Below, one piece after another: positions 55,652 to 64,000 of a stretch of DNA of 64,000 bases (its first letter is position 1; each line of letters opens with the position of its first letter). The DNA is from Acidovorax sp. CCYZU-2555. GTDB taxonomy: Bacteria; Pseudomonadota; Gammaproteobacteria; Burkholderiales; Burkholderiaceae_C. Where the stretch lies: assembly GCF_018413525.1 (NCBI RefSeq), contig NZ_JAHCDD010000006.1:1-64000 (forward strand), given 5' to 3'. The position numbers and the translations under genes are program-made. The notes beneath the pieces are model-generated. The model ran no database searches, was not told the origin of the DNA, and saw nothing but the letters and a program-made list of their open reading frames with translations.

Positions 55652-55701
55652 GTGTCGTCTCCTTTTATCGATGGTGATGTGATCGGTCGGTGGCGCGTGT
55701 C

Positions 55702-56349
55702 TCAGCGGCTGAAGCGCGCCAGAATGTTCTCGAAGCCCTGATGCGCGCGCTGCAGCGCGCCCTGCGCGCGCAGGAAGCGGGCTTCGTAATGCAACGCCAG
55801 AATGAGCCCATGGACTTCAAAAAGCAATTGGGCTTCATCCGCATCTGCGCGTAAGTCGCCATGCTCCCGGCATTGCACGATGGTGCGGCGCATCGCCGCA
55901 TGCCAGGTGTGGACGGAGTCGGCGAGCGCATCGCGCACGGGGCCGCTGCGGTCGTCGAATTCGACCGCGCCGCTGATATAGATGCAGCCGGAGTCAAGCT
56001 CGACCGAGGTGCGCTTCATCCACAGGTCGAACAGCGCGCGCAGCCGCGGCAGGCCGCGCGGCGCCTGCATCGCGGGGTAGAACACTTCCTGCTCGAAGCG
56101 CACGTGGTACTCGCGGACCACGGAAATCTGCAGTTCCTCGCGCGAGCCGAAGTGGGCAAAGACGCCCGACTTGCTCATTCCCGTGGCCGCGGCCAGCGCG
56201 CCTATCGACAGGCCTTCAAGCCCGGCCTGCGACGCCAGATGCAGGGCCGCATCCAGGATATGGGCCTTGGTCTGCTGGCCCTTGTGCAGCCCGCGGACTT
56301 CGCTGCGCGCGCTGGGAGAAGGGTCCGACAGGGTGGAAGAAGAAGGCAT
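55702..56349 (-). CDS. TetR-family repressor of the adjacent fatty-acid operon
   Basis: This 215-residue regulator has an N-terminal helix-turn-helix (ILDAALHLASQAGLEGLSIG then GMSKSGVFAHFGSREELQ, about residues 30-72) and a ligand-binding domain with MKRTSVELDSGCIYISGA. It heads the operon that contains acyl-CoA dehydrogenase, FadB- and FadA-like genes. A perfect palindrome lies 14 bases upstream of its start, so it probably represses itself and the downstream genes and responds to an acyl-CoA. The ligand is inference. Confidence 0.9.
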   Translation of the reverse strand: MPSSSTLSDPSPSARSEVRGLHKGQQTKAHILDAALHLASQAGLEGLSIGALAAATGMSKSGVFAHFGSREELQISVVREYHVRFEQEVFYPAMQAPRGLPRLRALFDLWMKRTSVELDSGCIYISGAVEFDDRSGPVRDALADSVHTWHAAMRRTIVQCREHGDLRADADEAQLLFEVHGLILALHYEARFLRAQGALQRAHQGFENILARFSR

Positions 56350-56362
56350 GGCAAGGAAATAA

Positions 56363-56376
56363 AACGAACGTTCGTT
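56363..56376. promoter_or_regulatory. TetR operator (perfect 14-bp palindrome)
   Basis: AACGAACGTTCGTT is perfectly palindromic and lies between the TetR start and the divergent secreted-protein gene. ACGAACGTTCGT-type sites are typical of acyl-CoA-responsive TetR regulators. I saw no second copy in the gaps of the operon, so one promoter probably serves the whole unit. Confidence 0.75.
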
Positions 56377-56585
56377 CTATTTTGCACCACAATGCCGCGA
56401 CCTCAATATGCCACAGGGGTAAGTACCTAGCCATCAAGGCCTCCCCTCCCTGCCGCAGCCCTTGCCCGGTCCGGCGATGTCGACCGCGGCGGCAAGGGCA
56501 AAGCCGGTGCCGCGGCCCACGCACATGCTGAAATATTTTTCAACACCATCCGGTGCGCCGCCCCAAGGGGCTTGAAAGGAGTTCC

Positions 56586-58013
56586 ATGATTCGCCATTTT
56601 CCTCTCGCCACCCTGACCCTGGCGCTGGGCCTGAGCGCCAGCGCATGGGCCCAATGGAGTACCGACCCGCAGAAAAACACGCCGGTCGCCAATGTTCCGG
56701 GTGCCGCACAGGTGCAGCCAAAGATTTCGGCGACCGCCGATGGCCATTGGTGGATCAGCTGGTTCAGCCTGATTCCACAAGGCAGCCCCCCCCAGGGATA
56801 TGACGTCTACCTGCAGCGACTGGGGCCTGACGGCAGCGAGAAGTATCCGCACCAGGGAATCCAGGTGGCCAATCTCGGCGTTGGCTGGACCGAAGACTAC
56901 GGCCTTGCGAACGACGCGCAGGGCAATGCGCTGCTGACTTTCCAGGACGACCGCACCAACCCGCCGGCACGCGCGATTGCCGCGACCAAGATCAATGTCG
57001 CGGGCCAGCCGCTATGGCAAACGCTGACCGCCCCTTCGGGCCATGCGCCGCATGTCTCCATACTGCCCGATGGCCACTCGGTGATCGGCTGGAGCATGGA
57101 CACCGAAAACAGCGTGCGCCTGCGCAAGCTCGACCCTCAGGGCCAGCCGGTCTGGAAATCTGCCGACGGCGCAGCGCTCGATTTCGTGCTGGCCGAGCCG
57201 GGTTTCAGCTACCACCTCGCAGACCTGAAGACCACCAGCGACGGCAGTGCGATCGTGTCCTTCGTGCGCAGCCGCGGCATCTCGGGCGCCAAGCACCTGT
57301 ATGCGAACAAGATCTCGCCCAGCGGACAACTGCTCTGGGGCCAGGCGCATGTGAAGATCTTCGATGCAGGCTCGCTGCAGCAAGGCAATTTCCCGCACTT
57401 CGTGCTCGACGGCCTGGGCGGCGCGCTCTTCGCCTGGTACAGCATCTCCCCGCAAATGCAGGTTTACGCCCAGCATATCCAGGCCAATGGCAGCCCGGCG
57501 TTCGCGGTCAACGGCGTGCCGGTGTCGACCAATCTGCAGCAGGCACGGGTCGATCCTTCGCTGTCTTATCAGCCGTCGACCGGAGAGGTCACGCTGTTCT
57601 GGGCGGAGATGGACAACGCGGTGGAGCAGCGCCGGCGTGGCCTGTATGCACAAAAGCTCGATGCACGCGGTGCGCGTCAATGGGGCGAAACCGGGCGCAC
57701 GATTCAGCCGCTGGCCCACCACGACATCACCAACCTGCGCACCGTCACGGCCGCCGATGGAACGCTGGCTTTCTGGGTGCAATCAGTCGCCGGCCAGCAT
57801 GACAGCATTCAGGCCATCAAGCTCGATGCCATGGGCAACACGCTGTGCCCGCAGTTCGCGGTGTCCACCCGGCCATCGGGCAAGTCGCGCCTGGTGGCCC
57901 GTGCATCTTCCTCAGGCAAGGCACTGATCGCCTGGGAGGACCAGAGCCAGCAACAGGGCTCCGATATCTATGTGCAAAGCGTCGGGTCCGACTGCAAGCT
58001 GAGCGTACGCTGA
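56586..58013 (+). CDS. Secreted protein of unknown function, repeat-rich (possible beta-propeller)
   Basis: This 475-residue protein has a signal peptide cut after SASAWA (about residue 21). The start at 56586 has AGGAG four bases upstream. The mature part consists of loosely repeating blocks of about 50 residues with a shared pattern: a WxxSW/LLTF-like strand, then a phrase such as INVAGQPLWQT, LDPQGQPVWKS, ISPSGQLLWGQ, LDARGARQWGE. This spacing suggests a beta-propeller. I recognise no enzyme family. It is divergent from the TetR regulator and convergent with slmA, four bases from its end. Confidence 0.8.
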   Translation: MIRHFPLATLTLALGLSASAWAQWSTDPQKNTPVANVPGAAQVQPKISATADGHWWISWFSLIPQGSPPQGYDVYLQRLGPDGSEKYPHQGIQVANLGVGWTEDYGLANDAQGNALLTFQDDRTNPPARAIAATKINVAGQPLWQTLTAPSGHAPHVSILPDGHSVIGWSMDTENSVRLRKLDPQGQPVWKSADGAALDFVLAEPGFSYHLADLKTTSDGSAIVSFVRSRGISGAKHLYANKISPSGQLLWGQAHVKIFDAGSLQQGNFPHFVLDGLGGALFAWYSISPQMQVYAQHIQANGSPAFAVNGVPVSTNLQQARVDPSLSYQPSTGEVTLFWAEMDNAVEQRRRGLYAQKLDARGARQWGETGRTIQPLAHHDITNLRTVTAADGTLAFWVQSVAGQHDSIQAIKLDAMGNTLCPQFAVSTRPSGKSRLVARASSSGKALIAWEDQSQQQGSDIYVQSVGSDCKLSVR

Positions 58014-58016
58014 GCC

Positions 58017-58712
58017 TCAGATCATCAGCGCCAGGCTCTCTTCGAGATGCTCGGTAGGCTGGCGGCGAAAGCCCGAACGCGAGAAGCGCTGCAGCCGGCC
58101 GAGCGCAAACGAGGTCAGCACGCTGGCGGCAACCTGCGCATCGACCGTGGGCTTGGCCGAGCCGCGCGCATCGGCCACGGGGCGCAGACATTGGCGCAGT
58201 GTCGACTCGATGCGGTCGAAGAACTGGTTCATGCGCTGCTGCAGGCGTTCGTGTTCGAACACCAGCGCATCGCCGACCATCACGCGGGCCATGCCCGGAT
58301 TGCGTTCACCGAACTGCAGCACCAGCGCGATGACGAGCGCCGCCTGGCGTGCGCCGTCAATGCTGGGCTGATCGGGGTCGGGCACATCGCGGCCGACGAT
58401 CTGCTGCACCAGCGTGAACACCGACTGCTCGATGAACTCGATCAGGCCTTCAAACATCTGCGCCTTGCTGGCGAAATGCCGGTACAGCGCGGCTTCGCTC
58501 ACCAGCAGGTGGGCGGCCAGCGACGCGGTGGTGATGCGTTCGGCCCCAGGCTTCTCCAGCATGGTCGCCAGCGCTTGCAGAATCTGCTCGCGCCGCTCGC
58601 CCGGCTTGGGGCGCTTGCGGGTGGCGGGCGCTGCGGGTGCGGCGGCGGCGTCGCTGTCGCCAACAAGGGCGGCAGAGAGAAAAGAGGAGGACAGGACTTC
58701 AGACTCAGACAT
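58017..58712 (-). CDS. slmA: Nucleoid occlusion factor SlmA (TetR family)
   Basis: SlmA blocks FtsZ ring assembly over the chromosome when bound to its DNA sites. This 231-residue protein has a disordered N-terminus (to about residue 33), a TetR helix-turn-helix with ITTASLAAHLLVSEAALYRHFASKAQMFEGLIEFIE, and a C-terminal domain with NPGMARVMVGDALVFEHERLQQRMNQFFDR, the SlmA signature. The name is given on that signature. It lies downstream of the two-component pair and argB on the same strand. Confidence 0.9.
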   Translation of the reverse strand: MSESEVLSSSFLSAALVGDSDAAAAPAAPATRKRPKPGERREQILQALATMLEKPGAERITTASLAAHLLVSEAALYRHFASKAQMFEGLIEFIEQSVFTLVQQIVGRDVPDPDQPSIDGARQAALVIALVLQFGERNPGMARVMVGDALVFEHERLQQRMNQFFDRIESTLRQCLRPVADARGSAKPTVDAQVAASVLTSFALGRLQRFSRSGFRRQPTEHLEESLALMI

Positions 58713-58800
58713 AGGCGATCAAGAATTTGTAAATAATTCTCTCACAGCCACCCGCTCCCATGTCCTACTGTTTTCACGCTGAATGGTCTTGACAAACTCA

Positions 58801-58845
58801 AGGCACCCCCTGAGCCGCTTCTCTGCATGGGCCGCGCCGGCGTAC
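58801..58845. repeat. Short repeat-like block between the kinase and slmA
   Basis: GGCACCCCCTGAGCCGCTTC and the following GC-rich bases share the 12-mer CACCCCCTGAGC with the minus strand of the element at 20641-20741. It sits between the histidine kinase stop and the slmA promoter region. Confidence 0.45.
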
Positions 58846-58874
58846 CTGACCCGAAGCACGCCAGCGGCTCAAGC

Positions 58875-60305
58875 TCAAGGCACGGCATCGGGCTCAGGCG
58901 GAAACACCAGCTGCACGCGCAGGCCCACGCCGTCGGCGCCTGGGCCCAGCACCAGGCGGGCCTGGTGCAGTTGGGCGATCTCGTCGGCGATCGCCAGGCC
59001 CAGACCCGAGCCTTCGCCCGATGCGCCGGGCAGGCGGTAAAAGCGCTGCACGATGCGCGCGCGCTCCGCTTCGGGCACGCCCGGGCCGTCGTCCTCGACT
59101 TCGAGGAAGGCGCCGTCCGGGCCCACGCCGCTGCGCAGCGTCACCCGCCCACCTTCGGGGTTGTATTTGAGGGCGTTGTCGACGAGGTTGCTCAGCAGCT
59201 CGCGCAGCAGCCAGGCATGGCCCCAGACGCTGGCCGGCGCGACCTCGAGACCGAAGTCGATGTTCTTCGCTGCCGCCTGTTCAAAGAAGGCTTCGAGCAG
59301 GCTTTCACACAGGTCCTTGAGGTCGACGCGCTGCAGCGGCTGCGACTGCGCATGGCGCGCATCGGCACGCGACAGCGCGAGCAACTGGCGCGCCAGCTGC
59401 GACGTGCGGCGCGTGGCATCGCGCAGCTGATGGATCTGTGTGGCGCTGAGCACCAGCGAGCGCTCGCCTGGCGGGCCCGACGCCGGCGCTGCGGCGTTCG
59501 CGGGCGCCGACTGCACCATCAGCGCCCAGGCCTCGACCTGGGCCTGCAAGGCCGCCAGCGGCGTGCGCAGCTGGTGCGCCGCGTCGGCGACAAAGCGCCG
59601 CTGCTCCTGGGCCTGGGCATCGACCAGCGCGAACAGCCGGTTGAGCGAGCGCAGCAGCGGCCGCACTTCTTCGGGCGACGCGGCTTCATCGATGGGACTC
59701 AGATCGCGCGGCGAACGCCGCTCCACGGCCCCGGCCAGCGCCACCAGCGGCTCGAACGCCTGGCGCACCGACCAGTAGATGGCCAGCCCCGCGGCGGCGA
59801 TCAGCAGCACATTGGGCAGCAGCACGCGCAGCAGCAGTTGCTGCGCCCATTGCTGGCGCGCATCCGAGCCGTCGGCCAGCGCCACCACCATCTCGCCCGC
59901 CCCCGCGGTTTCCACGCGCAGCACGGCGACGCGGTACATGATGCCGGCGAACTCCTGGCTGTGAAACTCCGTGACCCGCGTGCTCGGCACTTCGACGCGT
60001 ATCCAGGTGTCGCCCGCGAGCACCCGGCCCTTGAGGTCGGCAATCGCGTAGCCGGCCTCGTTCTGGCGCTGGCGCAGAAACTCTTCCACCGTGGGCGGCA
60101 GCATCAATACGGGCGGAGATTGGCCGTCGAGCGACGGCGCGAGCACGGCCTCGGCCAGCGCGGGCAGAAAGCGCATCAGCCGCTGGTCGTGCTGACCCGC
60201 TGCGGCTTCGGCCGAACGGTAGGCAAACCACGAGCCCATCAAGGCCAGCACGCTCAACGGCAGCACCAGCAGCAGCAGCAGCCGAAAACGCAGATTGGAA
60301 GTCAT
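58875..60305 (-). CDS. Two-component sensor histidine kinase (TctE/QseC-like)
   Basis: This 476-residue membrane kinase has helices at about residues 7-29 and 157-178 flanking a periplasmic sensor domain. A HAMP-like linker, the dimerisation helix with phosphoacceptor His in VADAAHQLRTPLAAL (about residue 243), the N box LLSNLVDNALKYNP, and glycine boxes DDGPGVPEAER and GSGLGLAIADEIA follow. It lies 28 bases after the response regulator in one operon. The TctE subgroup often senses tricarboxylates, but the ligand here is unknown. Confidence 0.92.
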   Translation of the reverse strand: MTSNLRFRLLLLLVLPLSVLALMGSWFAYRSAEAAAGQHDQRLMRFLPALAEAVLAPSLDGQSPPVLMLPPTVEEFLRQRQNEAGYAIADLKGRVLAGDTWIRVEVPSTRVTEFHSQEFAGIMYRVAVLRVETAGAGEMVVALADGSDARQQWAQQLLLRVLLPNVLLIAAAGLAIYWSVRQAFEPLVALAGAVERRSPRDLSPIDEAASPEEVRPLLRSLNRLFALVDAQAQEQRRFVADAAHQLRTPLAALQAQVEAWALMVQSAPANAAAPASGPPGERSLVLSATQIHQLRDATRRTSQLARQLLALSRADARHAQSQPLQRVDLKDLCESLLEAFFEQAAAKNIDFGLEVAPASVWGHAWLLRELLSNLVDNALKYNPEGGRVTLRSGVGPDGAFLEVEDDGPGVPEAERARIVQRFYRLPGASGEGSGLGLAIADEIAQLHQARLVLGPGADGVGLRVQLVFPPEPDAVP

Positions 60306-60333
60306 GGTTCAGGGCAAAGCCGACGCTGCGGCG

Positions 60334-61050
60334 TCAGCCGGCGCCAGCCACCAGCTCCAGCCGGTAGCCGAAGCCGCGGATGGAGCGCAAGGCCACGCCA
60401 TACGGCTCGATCTTGCCGCGCAGCCGCGAGGCATAGACCTCGACGGCGTTGGGAGTGATTTCCTTGTCCCAGCCTGTGAGGGCCTGCAGCAGCTTGTCCT
60501 TGCTCGCGGGCTTGGGCGCATGGATCAGCAGGTATTCGAGCACCGTCCACTCGCGTGGTCCGAGGTCTATGGCCTGCAGATGGCTGCCTTCGGCGGAATC
60601 ATCGGCCACGCGCGCGCCCACGCTGCGCGCCGCGGTATCGAGTTCGAGCGGGCCGAAGCTCAGCACCGCCGTGGTCGCGGCCTGGGAGCGGCGCGCGAGC
60701 GCGCGCAGCCGCGCCAGCAGTTCGGGCAGCTCGAAAGGTTTGACCATGTAGTCGTCGGCGCCCATGTCGAGCCCCTGCACGCGGTCCAGCAGTGCATCGC
60801 GCGCGGTCAGGATCAGGATGGGCATGGCGGCGCTGTCCATGCTGCTGCGGCGCAGGCGCTGCGTCAGCTCCAGGCCGCTCAGGCCCGGCAGGCCGATGTC
60901 GATCACCGCCAGGTCGAACGATTCATTCGCCAGCACCTCGAGCGCACGCTCGGCGCTGCCGACCCAGTCGACCGCATAGCCGGCATCGCTCAGGCCCAGC
61001 TTGATGCCGCTGGCCACCATCACATCGTCTTCCACCAGCAGCAGCCGCAT
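60334..61050 (-). CDS. OmpR-family response regulator (TctD/QseB-like)
   Basis: This 238-residue regulator has a receiver domain with acidic pocket EDD (residues 7-9), phosphoacceptor D51 in DLAVIDIGLPGLSG, the conserved Lys in DDYMVKPFELPEL, and a winged-helix DNA-binding domain (LGPREWTVLEYLL; EVYASRLRGKIEPYG). It precedes the histidine kinase by 28 bases and is the cognate partner. The argB stop is 43 bases upstream. Confidence 0.95.
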   Translation of the reverse strand: MRLLLVEDDVMVASGIKLGLSDAGYAVDWVGSAERALEVLANESFDLAVIDIGLPGLSGLELTQRLRRSSMDSAAMPILILTARDALLDRVQGLDMGADDYMVKPFELPELLARLRALARRSQAATTAVLSFGPLELDTAARSVGARVADDSAEGSHLQAIDLGPREWTVLEYLLIHAPKPASKDKLLQALTGWDKEITPNAVEVYASRLRGKIEPYGVALRSIRGFGYRLELVAGAG

Positions 61051-61093
61051 GTCGAATCTTCCAATGCATGGCCCCGCAGGGCCCTGGCCACGT

Positions 61094-61984
61094 TCAGTGG
61101 CTGCGGATCATGGTGCCGTAAGCCTGGTCCGTGAGGATTTCGAGCAGCATGACATGCGGCACGCGGCCGTCGATGATGTGCACCGCGTTCACGCCGGCCT
61201 TTGCCGCGTCGAGCGCGCCTGCGATCTTGGGCAGCATGCCGCCCGAGATCGTGCCGTCGGCGAACAGCGCGTCGATTTCACGCGCCGTCAGGTCGGTCAG
61301 CAGATTGCCGGCCTTGTCGAGCACGCCGGGCGTGTTCGTCAACAGCATCAGCTTTTCAGCTTGCAACACCGTCGCCAGCTTGCTCGCCACCACGTCGGCA
61401 TTGATGTTGTAGCTCTCGTTGTCTTCGCCGAAGCCGATGGGGCTGATGACCGGAATGAACGCGTCGTCCTGCAGCGCCTTGACCACGCTGGGGTCGATCG
61501 CCACGATGTCGCCGACCTGGCCCAGGTCATGCTCGATGCTCGGGTCCTTGTTGTCCGCGAGCTTGAGCTTCTGCGCCCGGATCAGTCCGCCATCTCGCCC
61601 CGTGAGGCCCACGGCCTTGCCGCCCGCCTGGTTGATCAGGCCCACGATGTCCTGCTGCACTTCGCCGGCCAGCACCCATTCGACCACTTCCATGGTTTCG
61701 GCGTCGGTGACGCGCATGCCCTGGATGAACTCGCCCTTCTTGCCCAGACGGTTCAGCGCGGTTTCAATCTGCGGGCCGCCACCATGCACCACCACCGGGT
61801 TGATCCCCACCAGCTTGAGCAGCACCACATCCTCGGCGAAGTCGGCCTGCAGGGCCGGATCGGTCATGGCGTTGCCGCCATACTTGATCACCATGGTCTT
61901 GCCATGGAACTTGCGGATATAGGGCAGCGCCTGGGCGAGGATTTCGGCTTTGTCGCGCGGGGCAATGGAGAGAATATCGTTCAT
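61094..61984 (-). CDS. argB: Acetylglutamate kinase ArgB
   Basis: ArgB phosphorylates N-acetylglutamate, the second step of arginine synthesis. The 296-residue protein has the substrate motifs [12 protein letters not shown] (about residue 31), [14 protein letters not shown], and [14 protein letters not shown], then [20 protein letters not shown]. The N-terminal helix of about 15 residues is characteristic of arginine-inhibited hexameric enzymes, so feedback control by arginine is likely. It is upstream of the two-component genes. Confidence 0.96.
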   Translation of the reverse strand: MNDILSIAPRDKAEILAQALPYIRKFHGKTMVIKYGGNAMTDPALQADFAEDVVLLKLVGINPVVVHGGGPQIETALNRLGKKGEFIQGMRVTDAETMEVVEWVLAGEVQQDIVGLINQAGGKAVGLTGRDGGLIRAQKLKLADNKDPSIEHDLGQVGDIVAIDPSVVKALQDDAFIPVISPIGFGEDNESYNINADVVASKLATVLQAEKLMLLTNTPGVLDKAGNLLTDLTAREIDALFADGTISGGMLPKIAGALDAAKAGVNAVHIIDGRVPHVMLLEILTDQAYGTMIRSH

Positions 61985-62087
61985 GGTGCAGGCCGTGGGG
62001 CTGGGAAGTAATCAACAACAAGCGGGGCATTGTGCCGCAACTGCAGTGTCGCAGTGCGCTCTGGGGCCCCCCGAAACGGTAAACGGC

Positions 62088-63191
62088 TCACTTCTGCAGC
62101 CATCCCGGCACTTTGAACCGGACTATTGCCAGATAGGCGCAGACATAGCTGATCATAAACAACGCGCAAAAGGCAATCAGCACGGGCGTGTTGCGCCAGA
62201 ACAGCACGGCCGGCAGCACCGTGAGCAACGTGAAGGCCCACAGATAGGGCGAAGTGCGGTTGTTGCGCATCAGCATCTGCCGTGACTCATCATCGTGGAA
62301 CACGCCCCACACGATACGCCGGTAGACCAGCTGGTGGAAATGCAGCGCATCGGCCATGCCCGGCGAATCGCCGCGCACGAGCTTGCGGTAGATGGAGAAC
62401 ACCGTCTCCCAGACCGGGTAGATCAGCAGCAGCATAGGAAACCAGGGCGAAACCTGCGTGTGGCGCTGCACCAGCAGAATGCTCGAGAAAGCAATCACCA
62501 CGCCCCAGATGTAGGCGCCGCCATCGCCTGCGAACAGCATGCCGCGCGGATAGTTCCACACCAGGAATCCGCCCGTCGCCGCCGCCGTGCTCAGCAGCAG
62601 CGCCGCCAGTGCACGGTCCCCGACCTGCAGGGCCACATGGGCCAGCGCCAGGCAGATGATCACCGCCACCATGCCCGCCAGGCCGTTGTAGCCGTCAATG
62701 ATGTTGAACGCATGCGGCAGGCCGGCAATGGCCAGCAGCGCGATGCCCATGCCTATCCATGGCGCCCAGGCCAGCATGCCATCTATCCAGGGCAGATCAA
62801 GCCGTGGCACGCCAAGATCGAGCAGCCAGATACCCAGCACGCCGGTCAAGCCCGTGAGCAGCAGACGGTAGCGCACCGACAGGCGCTGCGTCAGGTCTTC
62901 GGCCAGGCCGCCGAGCACCGCGGGCATGATGGCCAGCATGAACCAGCCGACCCAGATCTTCATGCGCAGCGCGGACAGGTCGCCAAAGAAGGCGGTCGAG
63001 AGCATGCCCGCGCTCCAGCTCATCAGCAAGGCGATCATCACCGCCAGCCCGCCGATGCGCGGCACATCACCGAAGTGAAAGCGCTGTGGCATGTCCTCGC
63101 CATAGACCATGTGGTGGTCGCCTGACCAGCGCACTATCATGCCTCCCGAGATCAGGGCGAAAAAAAACGCGATTGTGGATAACCAGATCAT
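62088..63191 (-). CDS. Undecaprenyl-phosphate sugar-phosphotransferase (WecA/WbpL/MraY family)
   Basis: This 367-residue membrane enzyme transfers a sugar phosphate to undecaprenyl phosphate, starting O-antigen or capsule synthesis. About ten helices and the family motifs are present: RIGGLAVMIALL, HAFNIIDGYNGLAG (Asp pair and DGxNG), FAGDGGAY, and the cytoplasmic loop DALHFHQLVYRR. It is not the peptidoglycan MraY, which lies at 724-1902. It starts nine bases after the stop of the glycosyltransferase gene upstream, so the two form an operon. The sugar donor is unknown. Confidence 0.9.
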   Translation of the reverse strand: MIWLSTIAFFFALISGGMIVRWSGDHHMVYGEDMPQRFHFGDVPRIGGLAVMIALLMSWSAGMLSTAFFGDLSALRMKIWVGWFMLAIMPAVLGGLAEDLTQRLSVRYRLLLTGLTGVLGIWLLDLGVPRLDLPWIDGMLAWAPWIGMGIALLAIAGLPHAFNIIDGYNGLAGMVAVIICLALAHVALQVGDRALAALLLSTAAATGGFLVWNYPRGMLFAGDGGAYIWGVVIAFSSILLVQRHTQVSPWFPMLLLIYPVWETVFSIYRKLVRGDSPGMADALHFHQLVYRRIVWGVFHDDESRQMLMRNNRTSPYLWAFTLLTVLPAVLFWRNTPVLIAFCALFMISYVCAYLAIVRFKVPGWLQK

Positions 63192-63200
63192 AAATAGAGC

Positions 63201-63992
63201 TCAGGGAGCGATATGTCCCACATTACGCAAACGACAACGGGCCTTGGCATAGGCAGGCGACTGCCACAGCGTCCAGAGACTTTGCAGATGCCATTTGAAA
63301 TGCATCCACTGCCGGCCGCTCGCACGCTGGCCCGCATGAACGATGCGCACCGGAACAACCACCAGGCACCAGCCCGCGAGTTGCACGCGCAGGCTCAGAT
63401 CGACATCCTCACAGTACATGAAGAAACGCTCATCAAAACCTTCCACGGCACGCCAGACCTGCGCAGGCAAAACGACACACGCCGCGTTCACCCAATCCAT
63501 GCGCACCTGCTTGCGGCCCAGCAATCTGCGCTGAAGCAGGCTCAGCGGGGTTGTCAGCTCACGCCGGCTGTCCTGCTCGTGTCCCGCTGCATCGACCTGC
63601 ACGGGGCAAGCCATGCCGGCCCCCGGCGTCGTCGCCGCCCGGCACAGCGCATCCAGCACATCACCTTGCTCCGGCAACAAGACCACATCAGGATTCAACA
63701 CACAGACAAATGCCTCATCCGCGCCGGCCAGGGCTTGGTTGTGGTTGGCACCAAAGCCTTGGGGCTGCGGATTGCGAACGATATCCAGCACGAAAGGCCA
63801 GCCTCCCTCAGGGGGGGCTGGGGGCATGTCAGGTTCCGGGATATTGAGGGTCAGCACCACCCGTGTCACGCGCGCACTCGACCACTCTGCCAGTTGATAC
63901 AACAAGGAAGTGACATGCGCGGCGTGGCCGTGGCTGACCATCGAAACGACCAGGTTACCGGCGTCATCCGCGTATTTTTTGTTTTCACTCAC
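63201..63992 (-). CDS. Family 2 glycosyltransferase (rhamnosyltransferase-like)
   Basis: This 263-residue GT-A transferase opens with NLVVSMVSHGHAAHVTSLL, has the donor-site motif CVLNPDVVLLP (about residue 97), WVNAACVVLPAQVWRAVEGF, and the acceptor-site region FDERFFMYCEDVDLSLRVQLAG. It resembles transferases that add deoxyhexose to lipopolysaccharide. It is upstream of the sugar-phosphotransferase in one operon, and upstream genes of a polysaccharide cluster probably lie past base 64000. The start at 63992 is near the window end, so an earlier start cannot be excluded. Confidence 0.88.
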   Translation of the reverse strand: MSENKKYADDAGNLVVSMVSHGHAAHVTSLLYQLAEWSSARVTRVVLTLNIPEPDMPPAPPEGGWPFVLDIVRNPQPQGFGANHNQALAGADEAFVCVLNPDVVLLPEQGDVLDALCRAATTPGAGMACPVQVDAAGHEQDSRRELTTPLSLLQRRLLGRKQVRMDWVNAACVVLPAQVWRAVEGFDERFFMYCEDVDLSLRVQLAGWCLVVVPVRIVHAGQRASGRQWMHFKWHLQSLWTLWQSPAYAKARCRLRNVGHIAP

Positions 63993-64000
63993 TGCATTGC

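Overview
The window is high-GC chromosomal DNA from a betaproteobacterium, most likely a member of the Comamonadaceae (Acidovorax/Comamonas/Diaphorobacter-like). The evidence is the gene order (dcw cluster followed by hslUV, a STAS gene, dksA and a COG0523 GTPase), a Bug-type solute-binding protein, and dispersed GC-rich intergenic repeats that I recall from that family. The genus is inference. I see no insertion sequence, prophage, CRISPR array, tRNA or rRNA. The only structural RNA gene is RNase P RNA.

Bases 1-20500 run almost entirely on the minus strand. The cell-wall and division cluster reads mraZ, rsmH, ftsL, ftsI, murE, murF, mraY, murD. Most junctions are ATGA overlaps, and murD leaves the window at base 1. 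Three 10-bp direct repeats ahead of mraZ look like its autoregulatory operator. Upstream lie hslVU, a large STAS-domain protein, dksA with a COG0523 metal chaperone, a LacI-controlled Bug/alpha-beta-hydrolase pair with a perfect 16-bp operator, and xerC-DUF484-dapF.

Bases 20500-31500 hold a YSC84 lipoprotein, a DoxX membrane protein, a Nudix plus metallo-beta-lactamase fusion, an RsuA/RluF-type protein that seems to have lost its catalytic motif, rnpB (minus strand), cysteine synthase, an ABC exporter, a COG2509 flavoprotein overlapping a queuosine-precursor transporter, and htpX.

Bases 31500-46800 hold DUF3025 and NYN-domain genes, pyrC, a gltIJKL-type amino-acid ABC importer with a LysR regulator, a divergent TRAP transporter, a 2-hydroxyacid dehydrogenase, an ATM1-type ABC exporter, an acyl-CoA thioesterase and galE.

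Bases 46800-64000 hold a bactofilin, then a fatty-acid beta-oxidation operon (acyl-CoA dehydrogenase, DUF2147, FadB-like, FadA-like, thioesterase, enoyl-CoA hydratase) headed by a TetR regulator with a perfect palindromic operator. After these come an unknown secreted protein, slmA, a two-component system, argB, and two polysaccharide glycosyltransferases.

Most of this is conserved housekeeping DNA and I did not find a clearly new multi-gene system. The best leads are the apparent pseudoenzyme of the pseudouridine synthase family, the in-frame repeat-like insert in xerC, the long MurD N-terminal extension, the MraZ operator, and the uncharacterised secreted protein at 56.6-58.0 kb.
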